The notes beneath the pieces were generated by a model. It was not told the origin of the DNA and did no database searches. It saw only the letters and a program-made list of their open reading frames with translations. A stretch of DNA of 60,348 nucleotides from Candidatus Methylomirabilota bacterium (lineage in GTDB: Bacteria; Methylomirabilota; Methylomirabilia; Methylomirabilales; 2-02-FULL-66-22), in the NCBI GenBank assembly GCA_016209735.1, contig JACQVN010000043.1:1-60348 (forward strand), written 5' to 3'. The position numbers and the translations under genes are program-made. The number at the start of each line of letters is the position of its first letter. Position 1 is the stretch's first letter. Of the stretch, positions 9,872 to 18,668 are shown in pieces.

Positions 9872-11224
9872 TCATTGCTGGCGCCCACCCCAGCGTGTCT
9901 TGGCGCGCTCCAGGAACGAGGGTTTCTTGGTCGGTCCAGAGCCCGCGACAATCTCTTCGAACCCGGACATGAACCCCGTCTTGCGGTGGTGCTCGGCACG
10001 CACCTTCTCTACAACGCGCTGCCAGTCGGCGATACGGCCTGCCTTCTCGAAGCAGCGCCGGCCTCGTTCGAAGTTCGAGACTGCGGCGTCGTAGCACTTG
10101 GACTTCTTGGCGTTGACAACGCGCATCCCTTGGGCGCACCAGAGCCGCGCGGCAACGTTGGGATGGATCTTTTCCAACGTTTTGGCCGCGGCCTCGGTGG
10201 CATAGTGGGTGACACCCGCGAGCGCATCGTCCGTGCTCCGGCGCACAAGCTCCGCGAGGCGCTCTAGCTCATTCGTGTCAAGCAGCAATTCGATAAGCGC
10301 ATGAAGATCCGGACCCGTGGCCGCCTCGATGGCCTTCTGGTGCCAAGCTGCACGCTCCGCTCTGGGGACGTACTTCATGAGATCTTCGTAGGAATACGTG
10401 TTCGGATGCTCCTGGTATTCGGCCCAGGCGGCATCGAGGGCCTCGTTGGCACGCCCCAGCTTCGCAAGCAGAGCGCGCTTCAGCGCGGAAAGGTCGTATC
10501 CTGCCACCGAGCCGTGCGGTGCGTGCTTCGCGAGCGCGATCCCGCGTTCCACCCACGTCAGCGCCTCTTCGGCTTTTCCCCGAGCGGCGAGCATGGTCGC
10601 CAGGGCGTAGCAGTCTTCCGGCGTGATGCCCGTCTCCTCGGCCAGCGCCAGATAGGCTGCGACGTTCTTCCGCCGGAGGTAGAGGGTGCGAAGGGTTCCG
10701 GCCCAGCGACGGCGAGCGGAGTCAGGGCTGTGCCCGGCGTGTTCTCCGGGACGGGGTTTGGAGGTCGCGGCTGTGTCGAAGCGGACCCGGATCTGCTTCA
10801 CAAAGGCGGCGAGCCCAGGCCTGTTGAGGACCTTCGCCGCGTCCTTCTCCAGGTCGTAGCAGAAGCCGTAGGGATCGTCCTCCATCCAGGCGAGCAGACG
10901 TGCCGCCGTCTCGTCCGGGTCGGCGCCCGCAGCCTGCCGGGCCTTAATCCAGCCGCAGTACAGCTCGCCGACAAACTGCCCGAAGCTGCCGCTTGAGCCA
11001 TCGACCTCCTCGACCTTCTCGTAGCAGCCCGCGAGGAATGTCTCGTAGAGAGCGACGGCCTGGGCGGGATCCGTCGAAACGAGCCTCGCGAGCTGCTTCT
11101 CGACGGCGCCGAGGTCCTCGACGAACGAGAAATCGGCGTGGTAGGAGATGAAGCGCCCGGGCATGAGCGCCGATTCGATCAACCGCTCCATCCGATTCGT
11201 CAGGGCTCGGGGCGTCCCGGTCAT
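9872..11224 (-). CDS. Helical-repeat protein of the BREX-like operon (DUF6880-like)
   Basis: 450 residues. I chose ATG 11224 because it forms an ATGA overlap with the previous gene; the open frame runs further upstream to 11410 but antisense-like sequence there is not credible. Mostly helices of tetratricopeptide character, for example AYLALAEETGITPEDCYALATMLAARGKAEEALTW. The spacing of hydrophobic residues and this repeat resemble DUF6880/SWIM-associated proteins; family assignment is tentative. Last gene of the coupled operon with PglZ and BrxL, so a function in the same system is plausible but unproven. Confidence 0.75.
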   Translation of the reverse strand: MTGTPRALTNRMERLIESALMPGRFISYHADFSFVEDLGAVEKQLARLVSTDPAQAVALYETFLAGCYEKVEEVDGSSGSFGQFVGELYCGWIKARQAAGADPDETAARLLAWMEDDPYGFCYDLEKDAAKVLNRPGLAAFVKQIRVRFDTAATSKPRPGEHAGHSPDSARRRWAGTLRTLYLRRKNVAAYLALAEETGITPEDCYALATMLAARGKAEEALTWVERGIALAKHAPHGSVAGYDLSALKRALLAKLGRANEALDAAWAEYQEHPNTYSYEDLMKYVPRAERAAWHQKAIEAATGPDLHALIELLLDTNELERLAELVRRSTDDALAGVTHYATEAAAKTLEKIHPNVAARLWCAQGMRVVNAKKSKCYDAAVSNFERGRRCFEKAGRIADWQRVVEKVRAEHHRKTGFMSGFEEIVAGSGPTKKPSFLERAKTRWGGRQQ

Positions 11225-11595
11225 CGAAGCCCTCGCTTCGTCGTCGAGCTGACCTTCGAGCGGCCCTTCTCGTCCTCCTGATACGGAATTGCCTTGAAGC
11301 CGGAATCGTCCCCGTGGTGGAAATAAATGTGGCCGGTCAGCGAGCCGTCCGTCAGGAGCTTGACCCAGCCCCGGCCGCTCGCCGGATCGCATTCGTCGTT
11401 GCCCTCCCACGTGAAGTCGACGTAAGGCTTGCCGCTCCGCTGCCCATGCCGGCAGTTCATCCAGCCATCGACCGCGATGAAGTGGAACTGGCCACCTTGG
11501 CCATGGAACTCAATGAACCCGGGGCCAACGAGTTCGATCGCCTCCCGGTCCCAGGCGTCCATCTCGATGATGCGCCACTTGCCACTGATGCTCAT
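11221..11595 (-). CDS. Conserved beta-rich protein of unknown function in the BREX-like operon
   Basis: 124 residues beginning MSISGKWRIIEMDAWDREAI. The alternation of short strands and conserved Gly/Trp/Asp (WEGNDECDP, GRGWVKL, GHIYFHHGDDSGF) suggests a compact beta-barrel. I have seen the general pattern in unannotated small proteins but know no function. It starts 7 bp after the brxL stop and its own stop overlaps the next start (ATGA), so it is co-translated with its neighbours. Confidence 0.78.
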   Translation of the reverse strand: MSISGKWRIIEMDAWDREAIELVGPGFIEFHGQGGQFHFIAVDGWMNCRHGQRSGKPYVDFTWEGNDECDPASGRGWVKLLTDGSLTGHIYFHHGDDSGFKAIPYQEDEKGRSKVSSTTKRGLR

Positions 11596-11602
11596 GATGC
11601 GC

Positions 11603-13657
11603 TCACCCCATCCCCATCGCCATGATCACCGCGCGGGTTGGCGAGTCGTAGAACTGCCATTGGATCTTCGTCAGGATCGAGTCTGGAATCTCGGCGACGT
11701 CCCGCTTGTTCTCGCTCGGGATGAGAATCCGCTTCGCGCCCGCCTCGACTGCGAGTTGCATCCGCTCTGGCAATCCATTGACCTTGAGCAGCATTCCTTG
11801 GACGCTCATTTCGCCCAGGACGACGGTCTGCTCCAGTACCGGCTTTTCGAGCAGGGAGCAGACTAGGGAGATAAAGAATGCCACGGCGGTTTCTGCCCCC
11901 TCTTTGGCCTGGTTGAGATTGATCGCCTGGACCGAGAAGTCGTAACCCTTCAGGTCCCGCTCTATACCAAGGTTCTTGAGGTTGGCCTTGAGGTAGGCGT
12001 CGGCCGTCTTGATCGCCTCCTTCATCGTGGCGGAGAGGTTGCCGAGGGGGATGATCCGCCCCGAGCCGCGATTCGTTTGGGTCTGGATGAGGAACAGGGC
12101 CAGCCGCCGGTCCGCAACGTCGGTCCCGATCGTATACACGGATCCAGGTGGCAATGCCCCCTCGATAATCAGAGAGGCGCCACCGCTCTCGGGCACGGCG
12201 ACATGGCGCTCCTGGCCCGTGTCGCGCTCCGTATACGAGAAACTCGTATCCCAGTACTCGAGCCCGGCGAGCCTCTTGAGCTGCTCCTTCACGCGGCGTC
12301 GCATCTCCATGCCGAACTCGACGTACTCGGCTAGTTCGTCACGGGATACCGTTCCGTCCGGATGAAGTAGCTTGATCAGGCCAGAGACGATCTTCCGGAC
12401 CGCCTTCTGATCACGCCCGGAAAGATGGCTGCCGAATCCGAAGTAGCGCTCTGCATAGTCGGCATAACTGATCTTGCGGAGCTCGCGGAACACTTCGGCC
12501 AGGTAGTCGGTCACCAGGCCGAAGTGGTTCGTGTACATCTCGTCGCGGGTCTTCCCCAGCTCCCAGCCGGGCAGGTAGAAGTGGATGCGGTCGTAGAAGG
12601 CCGCATCCATCTCCTTCGGCATTGGGTAGAAGAGGTGGGAAGTCTTCACGATCGTCGCAATGTCCCCGTCGAGATTCCCGACGAAGACGACGGAGCCCTC
12701 TGCCGTGATGATCTCGGCGCCGCGGCTGAACGTCCCGTCCTCCATGTACCCCTTCAGGATGTTGATGCCGTTCTTGTCCTTGAAGCTGACACCGGCGGCC
12801 TCATCGAAGGCGACGACGTCCCAAAGGCAGACCAGCCCTCGCTGGCCGCTGGCGAGATTCACGAACATCTGCGCCACCGTCGTCTGCCCGCCAGACACCA
12901 AATGGCAATACGGGCTGATCTGCTGGTAGATGAAACTCTTTCCCGTGCCCCGCGGTCCGAGCTCCACGAGGTTCAGGTTCTTCTCCACCAGCGGGAGAAG
13001 CCGTCCAAGGTGGAGTAGTTTCCTCCGGAGCGTGAAATACGGGTGTGCGGGCTCGTAGCCGAGGCTCCGCAAGAGGAGGTCCATCCACCTTCCGCGATCG
13101 GCGATCCGCTTCCGGCCCTCAATGAAGCCAGAGATGTCTCGATTCGAGAGCTGGATGGGACGGATTCGATTGATGAAGAACGGGCGGTTCTGTCCCTTGA
13201 AGACGAAGGTATCGTCGTAGCGGAGTTCGACCTCCGCCCATACGCCTCCCATCAGGAGCCGGTCATGGCGGCGGATTTCTGTCTCGTCGATATTCACGTA
13301 ATCGAGGTTCAGGTTGGCCAGGTGTGCCCAGTACTTGTCGTGCGTTTCGACGAGCGTCGCATCCACCTTGTCGATGATCTCGTAGGTGGTGTGCTGCTTG
13401 ATGAGGCTCTTGACATGCTCGCGCTCGTCGGGCTTCACGTACTTCTCCGCGAGGGTCTGCCGGACGAACTCGAGGCCCTCCCGGATCACCTCTTCGTCGG
13501 CCGAGGAGCAGTATTTCCCGAGCAGGAACTCGATCACGAACGCCGGCACGCTGAACGAGCTGCGCATCCGACGCAGGAGGTCCTTGCGAACCACCAGGCC
13601 CGGGTAGAGATCCACCGCCAACGTATCCAGCTCGTCGAGGACCATCGGGCTCGTCAT
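11603..13657 (-). CDS. brxL: BrxL, Lon-like AAA+ protein of BREX systems
   Basis: 684 residues. The N-terminal domain is typical of BrxL (LYPGLVVRKDLLRRM ... VPAFVIEFLLGKYC). A Walker A loop GPRGTGKS and Walker B region VVAFDEAAG follow in the middle, then a C-terminal Lon-like domain (NLNQAKEGAETAVAFFISLV, VLGEMSVQGMLLKVNGLPE). At the position where true Lon has its catalytic Ser the sequence reads AETA, so peptidase activity is doubtful. In characterised BREX, BrxL is required for phage restriction together with PglZ. Start overlaps the pglZ stop (ATGA). Confidence 0.95.
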   Translation of the reverse strand: MTSPMVLDELDTLAVDLYPGLVVRKDLLRRMRSSFSVPAFVIEFLLGKYCSSADEEVIREGLEFVRQTLAEKYVKPDEREHVKSLIKQHTTYEIIDKVDATLVETHDKYWAHLANLNLDYVNIDETEIRRHDRLLMGGVWAEVELRYDDTFVFKGQNRPFFINRIRPIQLSNRDISGFIEGRKRIADRGRWMDLLLRSLGYEPAHPYFTLRRKLLHLGRLLPLVEKNLNLVELGPRGTGKSFIYQQISPYCHLVSGGQTTVAQMFVNLASGQRGLVCLWDVVAFDEAAGVSFKDKNGINILKGYMEDGTFSRGAEIITAEGSVVFVGNLDGDIATIVKTSHLFYPMPKEMDAAFYDRIHFYLPGWELGKTRDEMYTNHFGLVTDYLAEVFRELRKISYADYAERYFGFGSHLSGRDQKAVRKIVSGLIKLLHPDGTVSRDELAEYVEFGMEMRRRVKEQLKRLAGLEYWDTSFSYTERDTGQERHVAVPESGGASLIIEGALPPGSVYTIGTDVADRRLALFLIQTQTNRGSGRIIPLGNLSATMKEAIKTADAYLKANLKNLGIERDLKGYDFSVQAINLNQAKEGAETAVAFFISLVCSLLEKPVLEQTVVLGEMSVQGMLLKVNGLPERMQLAVEAGAKRILIPSENKRDVAEIPDSILTKIQWQFYDSPTRAVIMAMGMG

Positions 13658-16293
13658 GGCTTCATGCTCCGAGCGACGGTAAGCCGGAGGCCGGTTGGCG
13701 ACAGCACCTCGCGTGTCTCCACGTCGCGCACGATGAGGTCGAGCATCTCGCCTTCCTTGTAGTCCATCGTGTCCTTCAACATCAAGACAACCGCGACCTT
13801 CTGGCCCGCCTCGGGCTTGACCTCCCTCTGGACTGTGCGGGCGAGGACGCTCTCGCTCGCCCCTGCCTGCGCCGCACCGGTCGCGGCAGGCGGGCGCTGA
13901 AGGTCGACCTCGACTGTCCGGCCGACGGGCCGGGTGAAGAGATCCATCGCCTCAGGCAGCACGGGCTCGATCACGACCTTCAGGCTGTAGGTCCTGACCT
14001 CGTAGGCCGCAGGAACGACTTGCACGCCGACGCGAGTGGGAATGGTCTCGCGCCGCGACGCCAGGTGAGGCGTCACCACTTCTTGGAGCGTGACGCCTCC
14101 ATGCGCAAACGTCTTCTCGGACTTAAAGAAGGCCATGCCGGCCGGAGCCGCAACGCGGAGCAGCGGATCCAGGGGAAATGGAAACGTCTTTGCCTCGATC
14201 GCAACTCCCCCTTCCACCAGGGCGTACCGGGACTTGGCGACAATGGCCCGATCCGCGGGGAATGGGACGATCGTCTGCTCGCTCTCGCCGCTGGTCGTCA
14301 CGAAGCCGTGGTCCGTGAGCAGGTGGACTTCCGGATACCCCCAACGGTGGAGCTTCCCGATCACCAGGATCAGGCGTTCGACCTCCGTGTCGAGGTGGCG
14401 GATGAGATCGCTGGCCTTCTCGTGACCCAGAGAGTCGATGGTCTCGTGGCCGAAGACGCACAGGACCTCTGGCAGCGGCTTTGGCGCCCGTGACCCGCTC
14501 TCGACCTCCTCGATCTCCATGCAGACCGCGCGGACGCGGTCGCGAAGGAGTTGCAATCGCACTTGTCGGTCGGAGAGGTTCGCGTTCGTGGCAGCGAGCC
14601 GCATGCGCCCCTCCCCGGGACCCGTCTCGTAACGCACCTGCTCGCCCCCAAGGGGGAGGAGGGCAATCATGCCCGCCCATGTGCGGGTCGGGATGCAGGC
14701 CAGCGCCGGCACCAGTGCGGACTCCGGCAGCCGCAGCCTCTCTCGAATCTCGATGGCGCAGTCAAATCGAAGCGCATCGACGATGACCACAGCCCTTGCC
14801 GCCCGAGCGTTCCAGACGTCAGCCGCTACCTCTGTGACCGACCGGATCCCGGACAGCTTCCACTCGGAACGCTCGCGCAATCCCTCGAAGAAGGCTGCGT
14901 TGAGAGCTTCGAGGTACTCGTCGTAGGCGCGATTCGCGACCGCGAGGAGATCTTCGAGATCCATCTCCTTCGCGCAGTCGGCCACGAGTCGCCAATGCTT
15001 GCGGTCGATCTGGCCCGCGTACTCGATGTAGACGTGCAGGACCTCCTCGGCAGTTGCGCAAGAGCCCGCCCGGGACGCGGCCTCTTCACAGGCGGATACG
15101 AGCTGTCCGAGTCGGCGCAGGAGGTCAAAACCCGGGACCGGGTCCGGGCTCGATTTCGTATACTCGACCTCCTCCGCAAGGTGTTTCGCATGCCGCGTGA
15201 GGAACGCCCCATACTGCGTCTTCTGACCGGCGACCGCTCGGAACTCGTCGTAGAGGGTCTGAAAGCGCAGCCGGATCAGATGCGGGAAGGCGACCGCATT
15301 GCCCGCGCGCCCCTTCGCCCACTTCGAGAGGTCATAACCTCCGCGCTCCACCTGCCGGATATGGCGGTCAAAGTGGGCGGCAGCCGAGGAGTCCTTGAGC
15401 CATCGTCTCAGGAAGTCGACGCAGCGCTTGCGGTAGGGCGTCTCGGGCAGCAGTTCCTGGTGCGGGAAGTCGACGGGCTCACCATACCCCTCGAACGTCT
15501 CGGTGAGCGCCAGGTGCAGCACCAGACTGGTTAGCCACTTGTTGACGCTGTCGGCGACTTCCGAGGCAGGCGCCCCGTTGGCCACGACGAGCGGGTGCGG
15601 GAAGCCGAAGGCTTCTCGTACCTGTTGCACAAAGTCGGAGACGAGTCCCTCGCGTGCCAGCTCGGCGAACTTGTCGGCGGGCTCCGCAGCCAGGTCAAGC
15701 AGTGTCTGCTCGACGTCGCCGATGACCTGCACACGGACCCATGCGGGCGTGATCGGCTGCTGCAAGAAGCGAGCGTCGCGCTCGGCGAGACGCGCCGTGA
15801 ACTTGGCGAGCAGGGAGTTGTGACCGCCCTCCCAGAGCTGTCGTTGCTCTTTTGGGTCTGCCGGCAGGTTCACCCCGATCTTGCGCAGGAACCCGAACAG
15901 CGTTGCCTTCTTCCCGTCCACGAGCCACACGGCACCGAGGTTCCGGTATTCGAGGAGCAGATCGGCCGACCAGCCGCCCTCCTCTTCCGGGCCATCAAGC
16001 CGCTCGGGCGCGAATGGCAGATAGATGACGTAGCGGAGAGCGTCTCGCTCGGTGGGAGTCAGGTGGCGTTTGGCCCAGTGGATCTCATGCTTTATCCAGA
16101 GCTGCCCATGGCCGGCAGCCTCGTCGTAGCGGAGGAGTGCGAACGGTCGCAGCGCGAGGCCGGCCAGGTAGGTTTCGAATTTCGGCAGCAGGCGTTCGAA
16201 CTCCCGCTTTTCGTCAAACCACAAGACGATTCGGCGATCGGAGAACCGGCCGAACAACGCACAGAATTCATCGACGAGATTCTGCAAGATCAC
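13654..16293 (-). CDS. pglZ: PglZ, alkaline-phosphatase-superfamily protein of BREX systems
   Basis: 879 residues when begun at GTG 16293, which overlaps the stop of the upstream gene (GTGA); the open frame further upstream is antisense overlap. The N-terminal part (RRIVLWFDEKREFERLLPKF) and the C-terminal PglZ domain with AVVIVDALRFDCA and HLLTDHGF carry the expected metal-binding Asp/His residues. Length and order (pglZ directly before brxL) match type 1 BREX. PglZ is essential for BREX defence; its enzymatic target is not established. No pglX methyltransferase or brxC ATPase gene lies upstream. Confidence 0.95.
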   Translation of the reverse strand: MILQNLVDEFCALFGRFSDRRIVLWFDEKREFERLLPKFETYLAGLALRPFALLRYDEAAGHGQLWIKHEIHWAKRHLTPTERDALRYVIYLPFAPERLDGPEEEGGWSADLLLEYRNLGAVWLVDGKKATLFGFLRKIGVNLPADPKEQRQLWEGGHNSLLAKFTARLAERDARFLQQPITPAWVRVQVIGDVEQTLLDLAAEPADKFAELAREGLVSDFVQQVREAFGFPHPLVVANGAPASEVADSVNKWLTSLVLHLALTETFEGYGEPVDFPHQELLPETPYRKRCVDFLRRWLKDSSAAAHFDRHIRQVERGGYDLSKWAKGRAGNAVAFPHLIRLRFQTLYDEFRAVAGQKTQYGAFLTRHAKHLAEEVEYTKSSPDPVPGFDLLRRLGQLVSACEEAASRAGSCATAEEVLHVYIEYAGQIDRKHWRLVADCAKEMDLEDLLAVANRAYDEYLEALNAAFFEGLRERSEWKLSGIRSVTEVAADVWNARAARAVVIVDALRFDCAIEIRERLRLPESALVPALACIPTRTWAGMIALLPLGGEQVRYETGPGEGRMRLAATNANLSDRQVRLQLLRDRVRAVCMEIEEVESGSRAPKPLPEVLCVFGHETIDSLGHEKASDLIRHLDTEVERLILVIGKLHRWGYPEVHLLTDHGFVTTSGESEQTIVPFPADRAIVAKSRYALVEGGVAIEAKTFPFPLDPLLRVAAPAGMAFFKSEKTFAHGGVTLQEVVTPHLASRRETIPTRVGVQVVPAAYEVRTYSLKVVIEPVLPEAMDLFTRPVGRTVEVDLQRPPAATGAAQAGASESVLARTVQREVKPEAGQKVAVVLMLKDTMDYKEGEMLDLIVRDVETREVLSPTGLRLTVARSMKP

Positions 16294-17582
16294 AGTCGTA
16301 CCCCACCCGCAAAGATCGTGAGCTTGACGCCGCCGCCGATGTTCCGGATCTCCGGCCGGCGCCCGGCAACGCGCTCGCATTCGCGGACCATCGTCAGGAA
16401 TCCCTCCCCGCGCGCTTCCATGTAGGCCCGGCCGGTCAAGGGGCTCGTGTAGTCCCGAAGGAAACCCGCCAGCATCTGATTGCGGCGCACCGGCTGGCAT
16501 CCAGCGAAGAGGTCCTCGGGCGTAAGCGTGTTGTGAAGCATGCCTGGATTCGAGATCTCGATTCGGTCCTCAAGGACGAAGACCCGGACTTGGGAGGCCA
16601 GCCCGAAGTCCCGGTGCACGAGGGCGTTGACCACGCCTTCCTGCAAGGCACGCAGCGAGTAGGCCGGCCGGTCAAGACGGCCCGTTCCGTCCTTCTCGGC
16701 GGCGACGGGAACGTGCGGCGAGTGGCGGAGGTAGTCCATGATCCGTTCGATCTGCTCGACGAGCGGCCCGCGCATGACTTTCGCGTCCCGCTGGGCATTC
16801 GCATCCGGCTCGCGGCCCGCGTAGACGACCAGGTCGGTATACGCGCCCGAAATCCACTGATCGGGTGCAGCGGAAAACAGGAGCAGGCCGAGCGCCGTCG
16901 GCCACAGGTGCTGTGCCTCGTCTGCCGTGAGCAGTTTGAGGTTCCGCATCCGGCGGAGCATTGCCTCGCCCGAAGGTTCGTCCCCCTCGCCATAGCGAGC
17001 CCGGCAGTACGTCATGAACCGACCACGGTCGAGATCGTCGGTGGCTGCCGTCACGATCGGACGCTCCTCGAACGGCAGCATCAGCCCGCGCCGCTCGAAG
17101 GCTCGGGCCTGCTGCTCCAATGTCATCTCGTGGCAACGGTCGCCCAGGCGCCAGTAAGGCCGCCGCCCCTTTGGCGCATGGACGGTGAACAGGGCCTTCT
17201 TGATCTCGAGCTTCAGGCAAAGTCTTGGACGACCGGAGGAATCCGGGAGCATCATGCGGTCGAAGGTCAGCAGATGCCCAATCGGCGGCTCGACGTTGTT
17301 TTGCGCCGCGTTGATGATGACCTGCTGCAGCGCCTCCATCCGCTCCGCCGGCACGCCCACCCGCTCGCCGTCCTTGCGAACACCGAAGACGATCACCCCC
17401 CCCTCGGTGTTGGCGAAGCACGTCAGGTCCTTGGCCAGCTCGACCAGCGCCTTGTCCGACTCATGCCTGCCCTTCGGAACCAGGCGCACCTGGTTGCCCT
17501 TGAATGCCACCTCTTTCCAGTCCAGCAGGGAGTCCTCTCCCGCCAGGATCTCCCTCAGCAGATCGTCCGGTGTGTCGTACAT
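16290..17582 (-). CDS. ATP-binding protein with AlbA/Schlafen-type DNA-binding domain
   Basis: 430 residues. The N-terminus has an AlbA_2 domain (LLDWKEVAFKG, ELAKDLTCFANTEGGVIVFGV). The C-terminal half has a GHKL-like ATP-binding region (LQEGVVNALVHRDFG, EISNPGMLHN). Proteins of this build act as transcription regulators or accessory factors and occur inside some BREX loci between pglX and pglZ. ATG 17582 has AGAGGT upstream and lies 12 bp below a GGTTTTTGCGC palindrome. Its stop overlaps the pglZ start, so the two are translated together. Confidence 0.9.
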   Translation of the reverse strand: MYDTPDDLLREILAGEDSLLDWKEVAFKGNQVRLVPKGRHESDKALVELAKDLTCFANTEGGVIVFGVRKDGERVGVPAERMEALQQVIINAAQNNVEPPIGHLLTFDRMMLPDSSGRPRLCLKLEIKKALFTVHAPKGRRPYWRLGDRCHEMTLEQQARAFERRGLMLPFEERPIVTAATDDLDRGRFMTYCRARYGEGDEPSGEAMLRRMRNLKLLTADEAQHLWPTALGLLLFSAAPDQWISGAYTDLVVYAGREPDANAQRDAKVMRGPLVEQIERIMDYLRHSPHVPVAAEKDGTGRLDRPAYSLRALQEGVVNALVHRDFGLASQVRVFVLEDRIEISNPGMLHNTLTPEDLFAGCQPVRRNQMLAGFLRDYTSPLTGRAYMEARGEGFLTMVRECERVAGRRPEIRNIGGGVKLTIFAGGVRL

Positions 17583-17593
17583 GCCGCTACCTC

Positions 17594-17623
17594 TTGGTTT
17601 TTGCGCTGGCGCGCAAAAACCAA
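17594..17623. repeat. GGTTTTTGCGC palindrome, copy 1
   Basis: Perfect 13-bp arms TTGGTTTTTGCGC / GCGCAAAAACCAA with a 4-nt loop, between the UPF0175 fragment and the ATP-binding gene. Related palindromes lie at 33919-33949 and 34140-34167, about 16 kb away and in non-homologous surroundings, so this is a dispersed family. Confidence 0.85.
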
Positions 17624-17650
17624 ACTGGTCCGGTGCTCAGGCTGATTCGC

Positions 17651-17800
17651 TCACTCGCCGCGGCCATAGCGAAACTCCTCCTCCATCTCGCGCTCATCGA
17701 GGTCAATGGCGGGCACACCCACTCGATGGAGGCTCAGGAGGAACGTCACGCGGTCCATCCCACATAGCTCCGCCGACTTCCCGGAGGAGAGGCGTCCCAA
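17651..17800 (-). CDS. UPF0175-family fragment (antitoxin-like)
   Basis: The readable family homology is LYELGRLSSGKSAELCGMDRVTFLLSLHRVGVP, the C-terminal helix-turn-helix-like core of UPF0175 proteins, ending EEEFRYGRGE. The N-terminal half expected for the family (roughly 30 residues) is missing. The same frame upstream is out of phase with the HTH gene it overlaps and offers no ATG; TTG at 17800 is the only start. Either a short non-canonical start, a truncated remnant, or a +1 frameshift from the HTH gene. Confidence 0.5.
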   Translation of the reverse strand: MGRLSSGKSAELCGMDRVTFLLSLHRVGVPAIDLDEREMEEEFRYGRGE

Positions 17801-17825
17801 CTCATAGAGCTTCGCGGCAACAGGC

Positions 17826-18026
17826 TCATGCGCTCTTTCGCTCCTCGTTATCGCGGGCCTGACCCGAGCGGACCCATGCGTCCACCTCGTCCCGCTTGAA
17901 CTTCCACAACTTCCCGACTTTGTGGGCGGGAAGTTGCTTTCGTTCAACCCATCGATAGATCGAGGCCTTGACGACGCCCAGGTACTCGGCAATCTCGTCT
18001 ACCGAAAGCCAGCGATCTTCCGCCAT
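17826..18026 (-). CDS. Excisionase/MerR-type helix-turn-helix DNA-binding protein
   Basis: 66 residues, almost entirely one HTH_17 domain: WLSVDEIAEYLGVVKASIYRWVERKQLPAHKVGKLWKFKRDEVDAWV. ATG 18026 fits the domain start; a sigma-70-type promoter lies about 50 bp upstream. Such small proteins regulate or accompany mobile and defence cassettes. As first gene of the operon leading to the ATP-binding protein, PglZ and BrxL it is the probable local regulator. Confidence 0.88.
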   Translation of the reverse strand: MAEDRWLSVDEIAEYLGVVKASIYRWVERKQLPAHKVGKLWKFKRDEVDAWVRSGQARDNEERKSA

Positions 18027-18077
18027 GTCTCTGTTCCCTGAGTAAGGTTGGCATGTGGTGCGAGAAATTTGGAGAAA

Positions 18078-18106
18078 AGTATACCAAAGTCGATAAGAGT
18101 TCACAA
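18078..18106 (-). promoter_or_regulatory. Sigma-70-type promoter of the BREX-like operon
   Basis: On the minus strand, TTGTGA (-35, 18101-18106) and TATACT (-10, 18078-18083) are separated by exactly 17 bp, about 50 bp before the ATG of the HTH gene. The surrounding stretch is distinctly AT-richer than the rest of the window. Confidence 0.6.
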
Positions 18107-18188
18107 CTCAACTGAGGGTCAAGGATCGGAGACGAGTTCAGTGGGTGAGGCGGCCGCGGCGGTCTCCGGGCTTGGAGGGCCCGGCTGG

Positions 18189-18668
18189 CTAGCCGCCACC
18201 GGCGCCCAGTTCCCCGATCGGTGCTAAGGTCGCCTGCCCCGCCCGGGCCAGGTCGCGGGGGGCGACGAGGATCTGCATGCCGCGCATGCCGGCGCTGACG
18301 CTCAGGAAAGGCTGATCCAGCGCCGAAGCATCCAGGTAGATCGGATACGCCTTCTTGGCGCCGAGCGGAGAGACCCCGCCCCGCAGGTAGCCGGTCAGGC
18401 GGTGGATCTCGTCCTTTTCCACCATCTCCACCTTTTTGTTGCCGGAGGCCTTGGCCAGGGCCTTGAACGACAGGCTCATCGTGCCCGGCAGACAGGCCAA
18501 AAAGACCCCGGTCTTTTCGCCGCGGACCACCAGGGTCTTGAACACCTGGGTGAGCGGGATGTTCAGCTTGACCGCCGCCTCCTCGGCGCCCAGATCCTCT
18601 TCCTGGAATTCCCGGACCTCGTAGGAGATGCCGGCTCTGTCGAGGAGCTGCATCGCGCGGGTCTTCAT
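18189..18668 (-). CDS. ybaK: Cys-tRNA(Pro)/Cys-tRNA(Cys) deacylase YbaK family
   Basis: 159 residues from ATG 18668. The YbaK/ProX aminoacyl-tRNA deacylase fold is recognisable from KTLVVRGEKTGVFLACLPG, the Lys-rich ALAKASGNKKVEM segment, GYLRGGVSPLGAKKAYPIYLD and VSAGMRGMQILV. The protein hydrolyses mischarged Cys-tRNA(Pro) in the cytosol. Stands alone on the minus strand, upstream of the BREX-like operon promoter, and has nothing obvious to do with it. Confidence 0.92.
   Translation of the reverse strand: MKTRAMQLLDRAGISYEVREFQEEDLGAEEAAVKLNIPLTQVFKTLVVRGEKTGVFLACLPGTMSLSFKALAKASGNKKVEMVEKDEIHRLTGYLRGGVSPLGAKKAYPIYLDASALDQPFLSVSAGMRGMQILVAPRDLARAGQATLAPIGELGAGGG

Noticed and set aside
9622..9972. 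116-residue plus-strand frame between the small gene and the helical-repeat gene
   Set aside because: Overlaps the end of the minus-strand gene, has no ribosome binding site and no recognisable features.
11603..13657. BrxL lacking the Lon catalytic Ser as an anomaly
   Set aside because: The Lon-like region of BrxL proteins is divergent as a family trait, as far as I recall; not specific to this gene.
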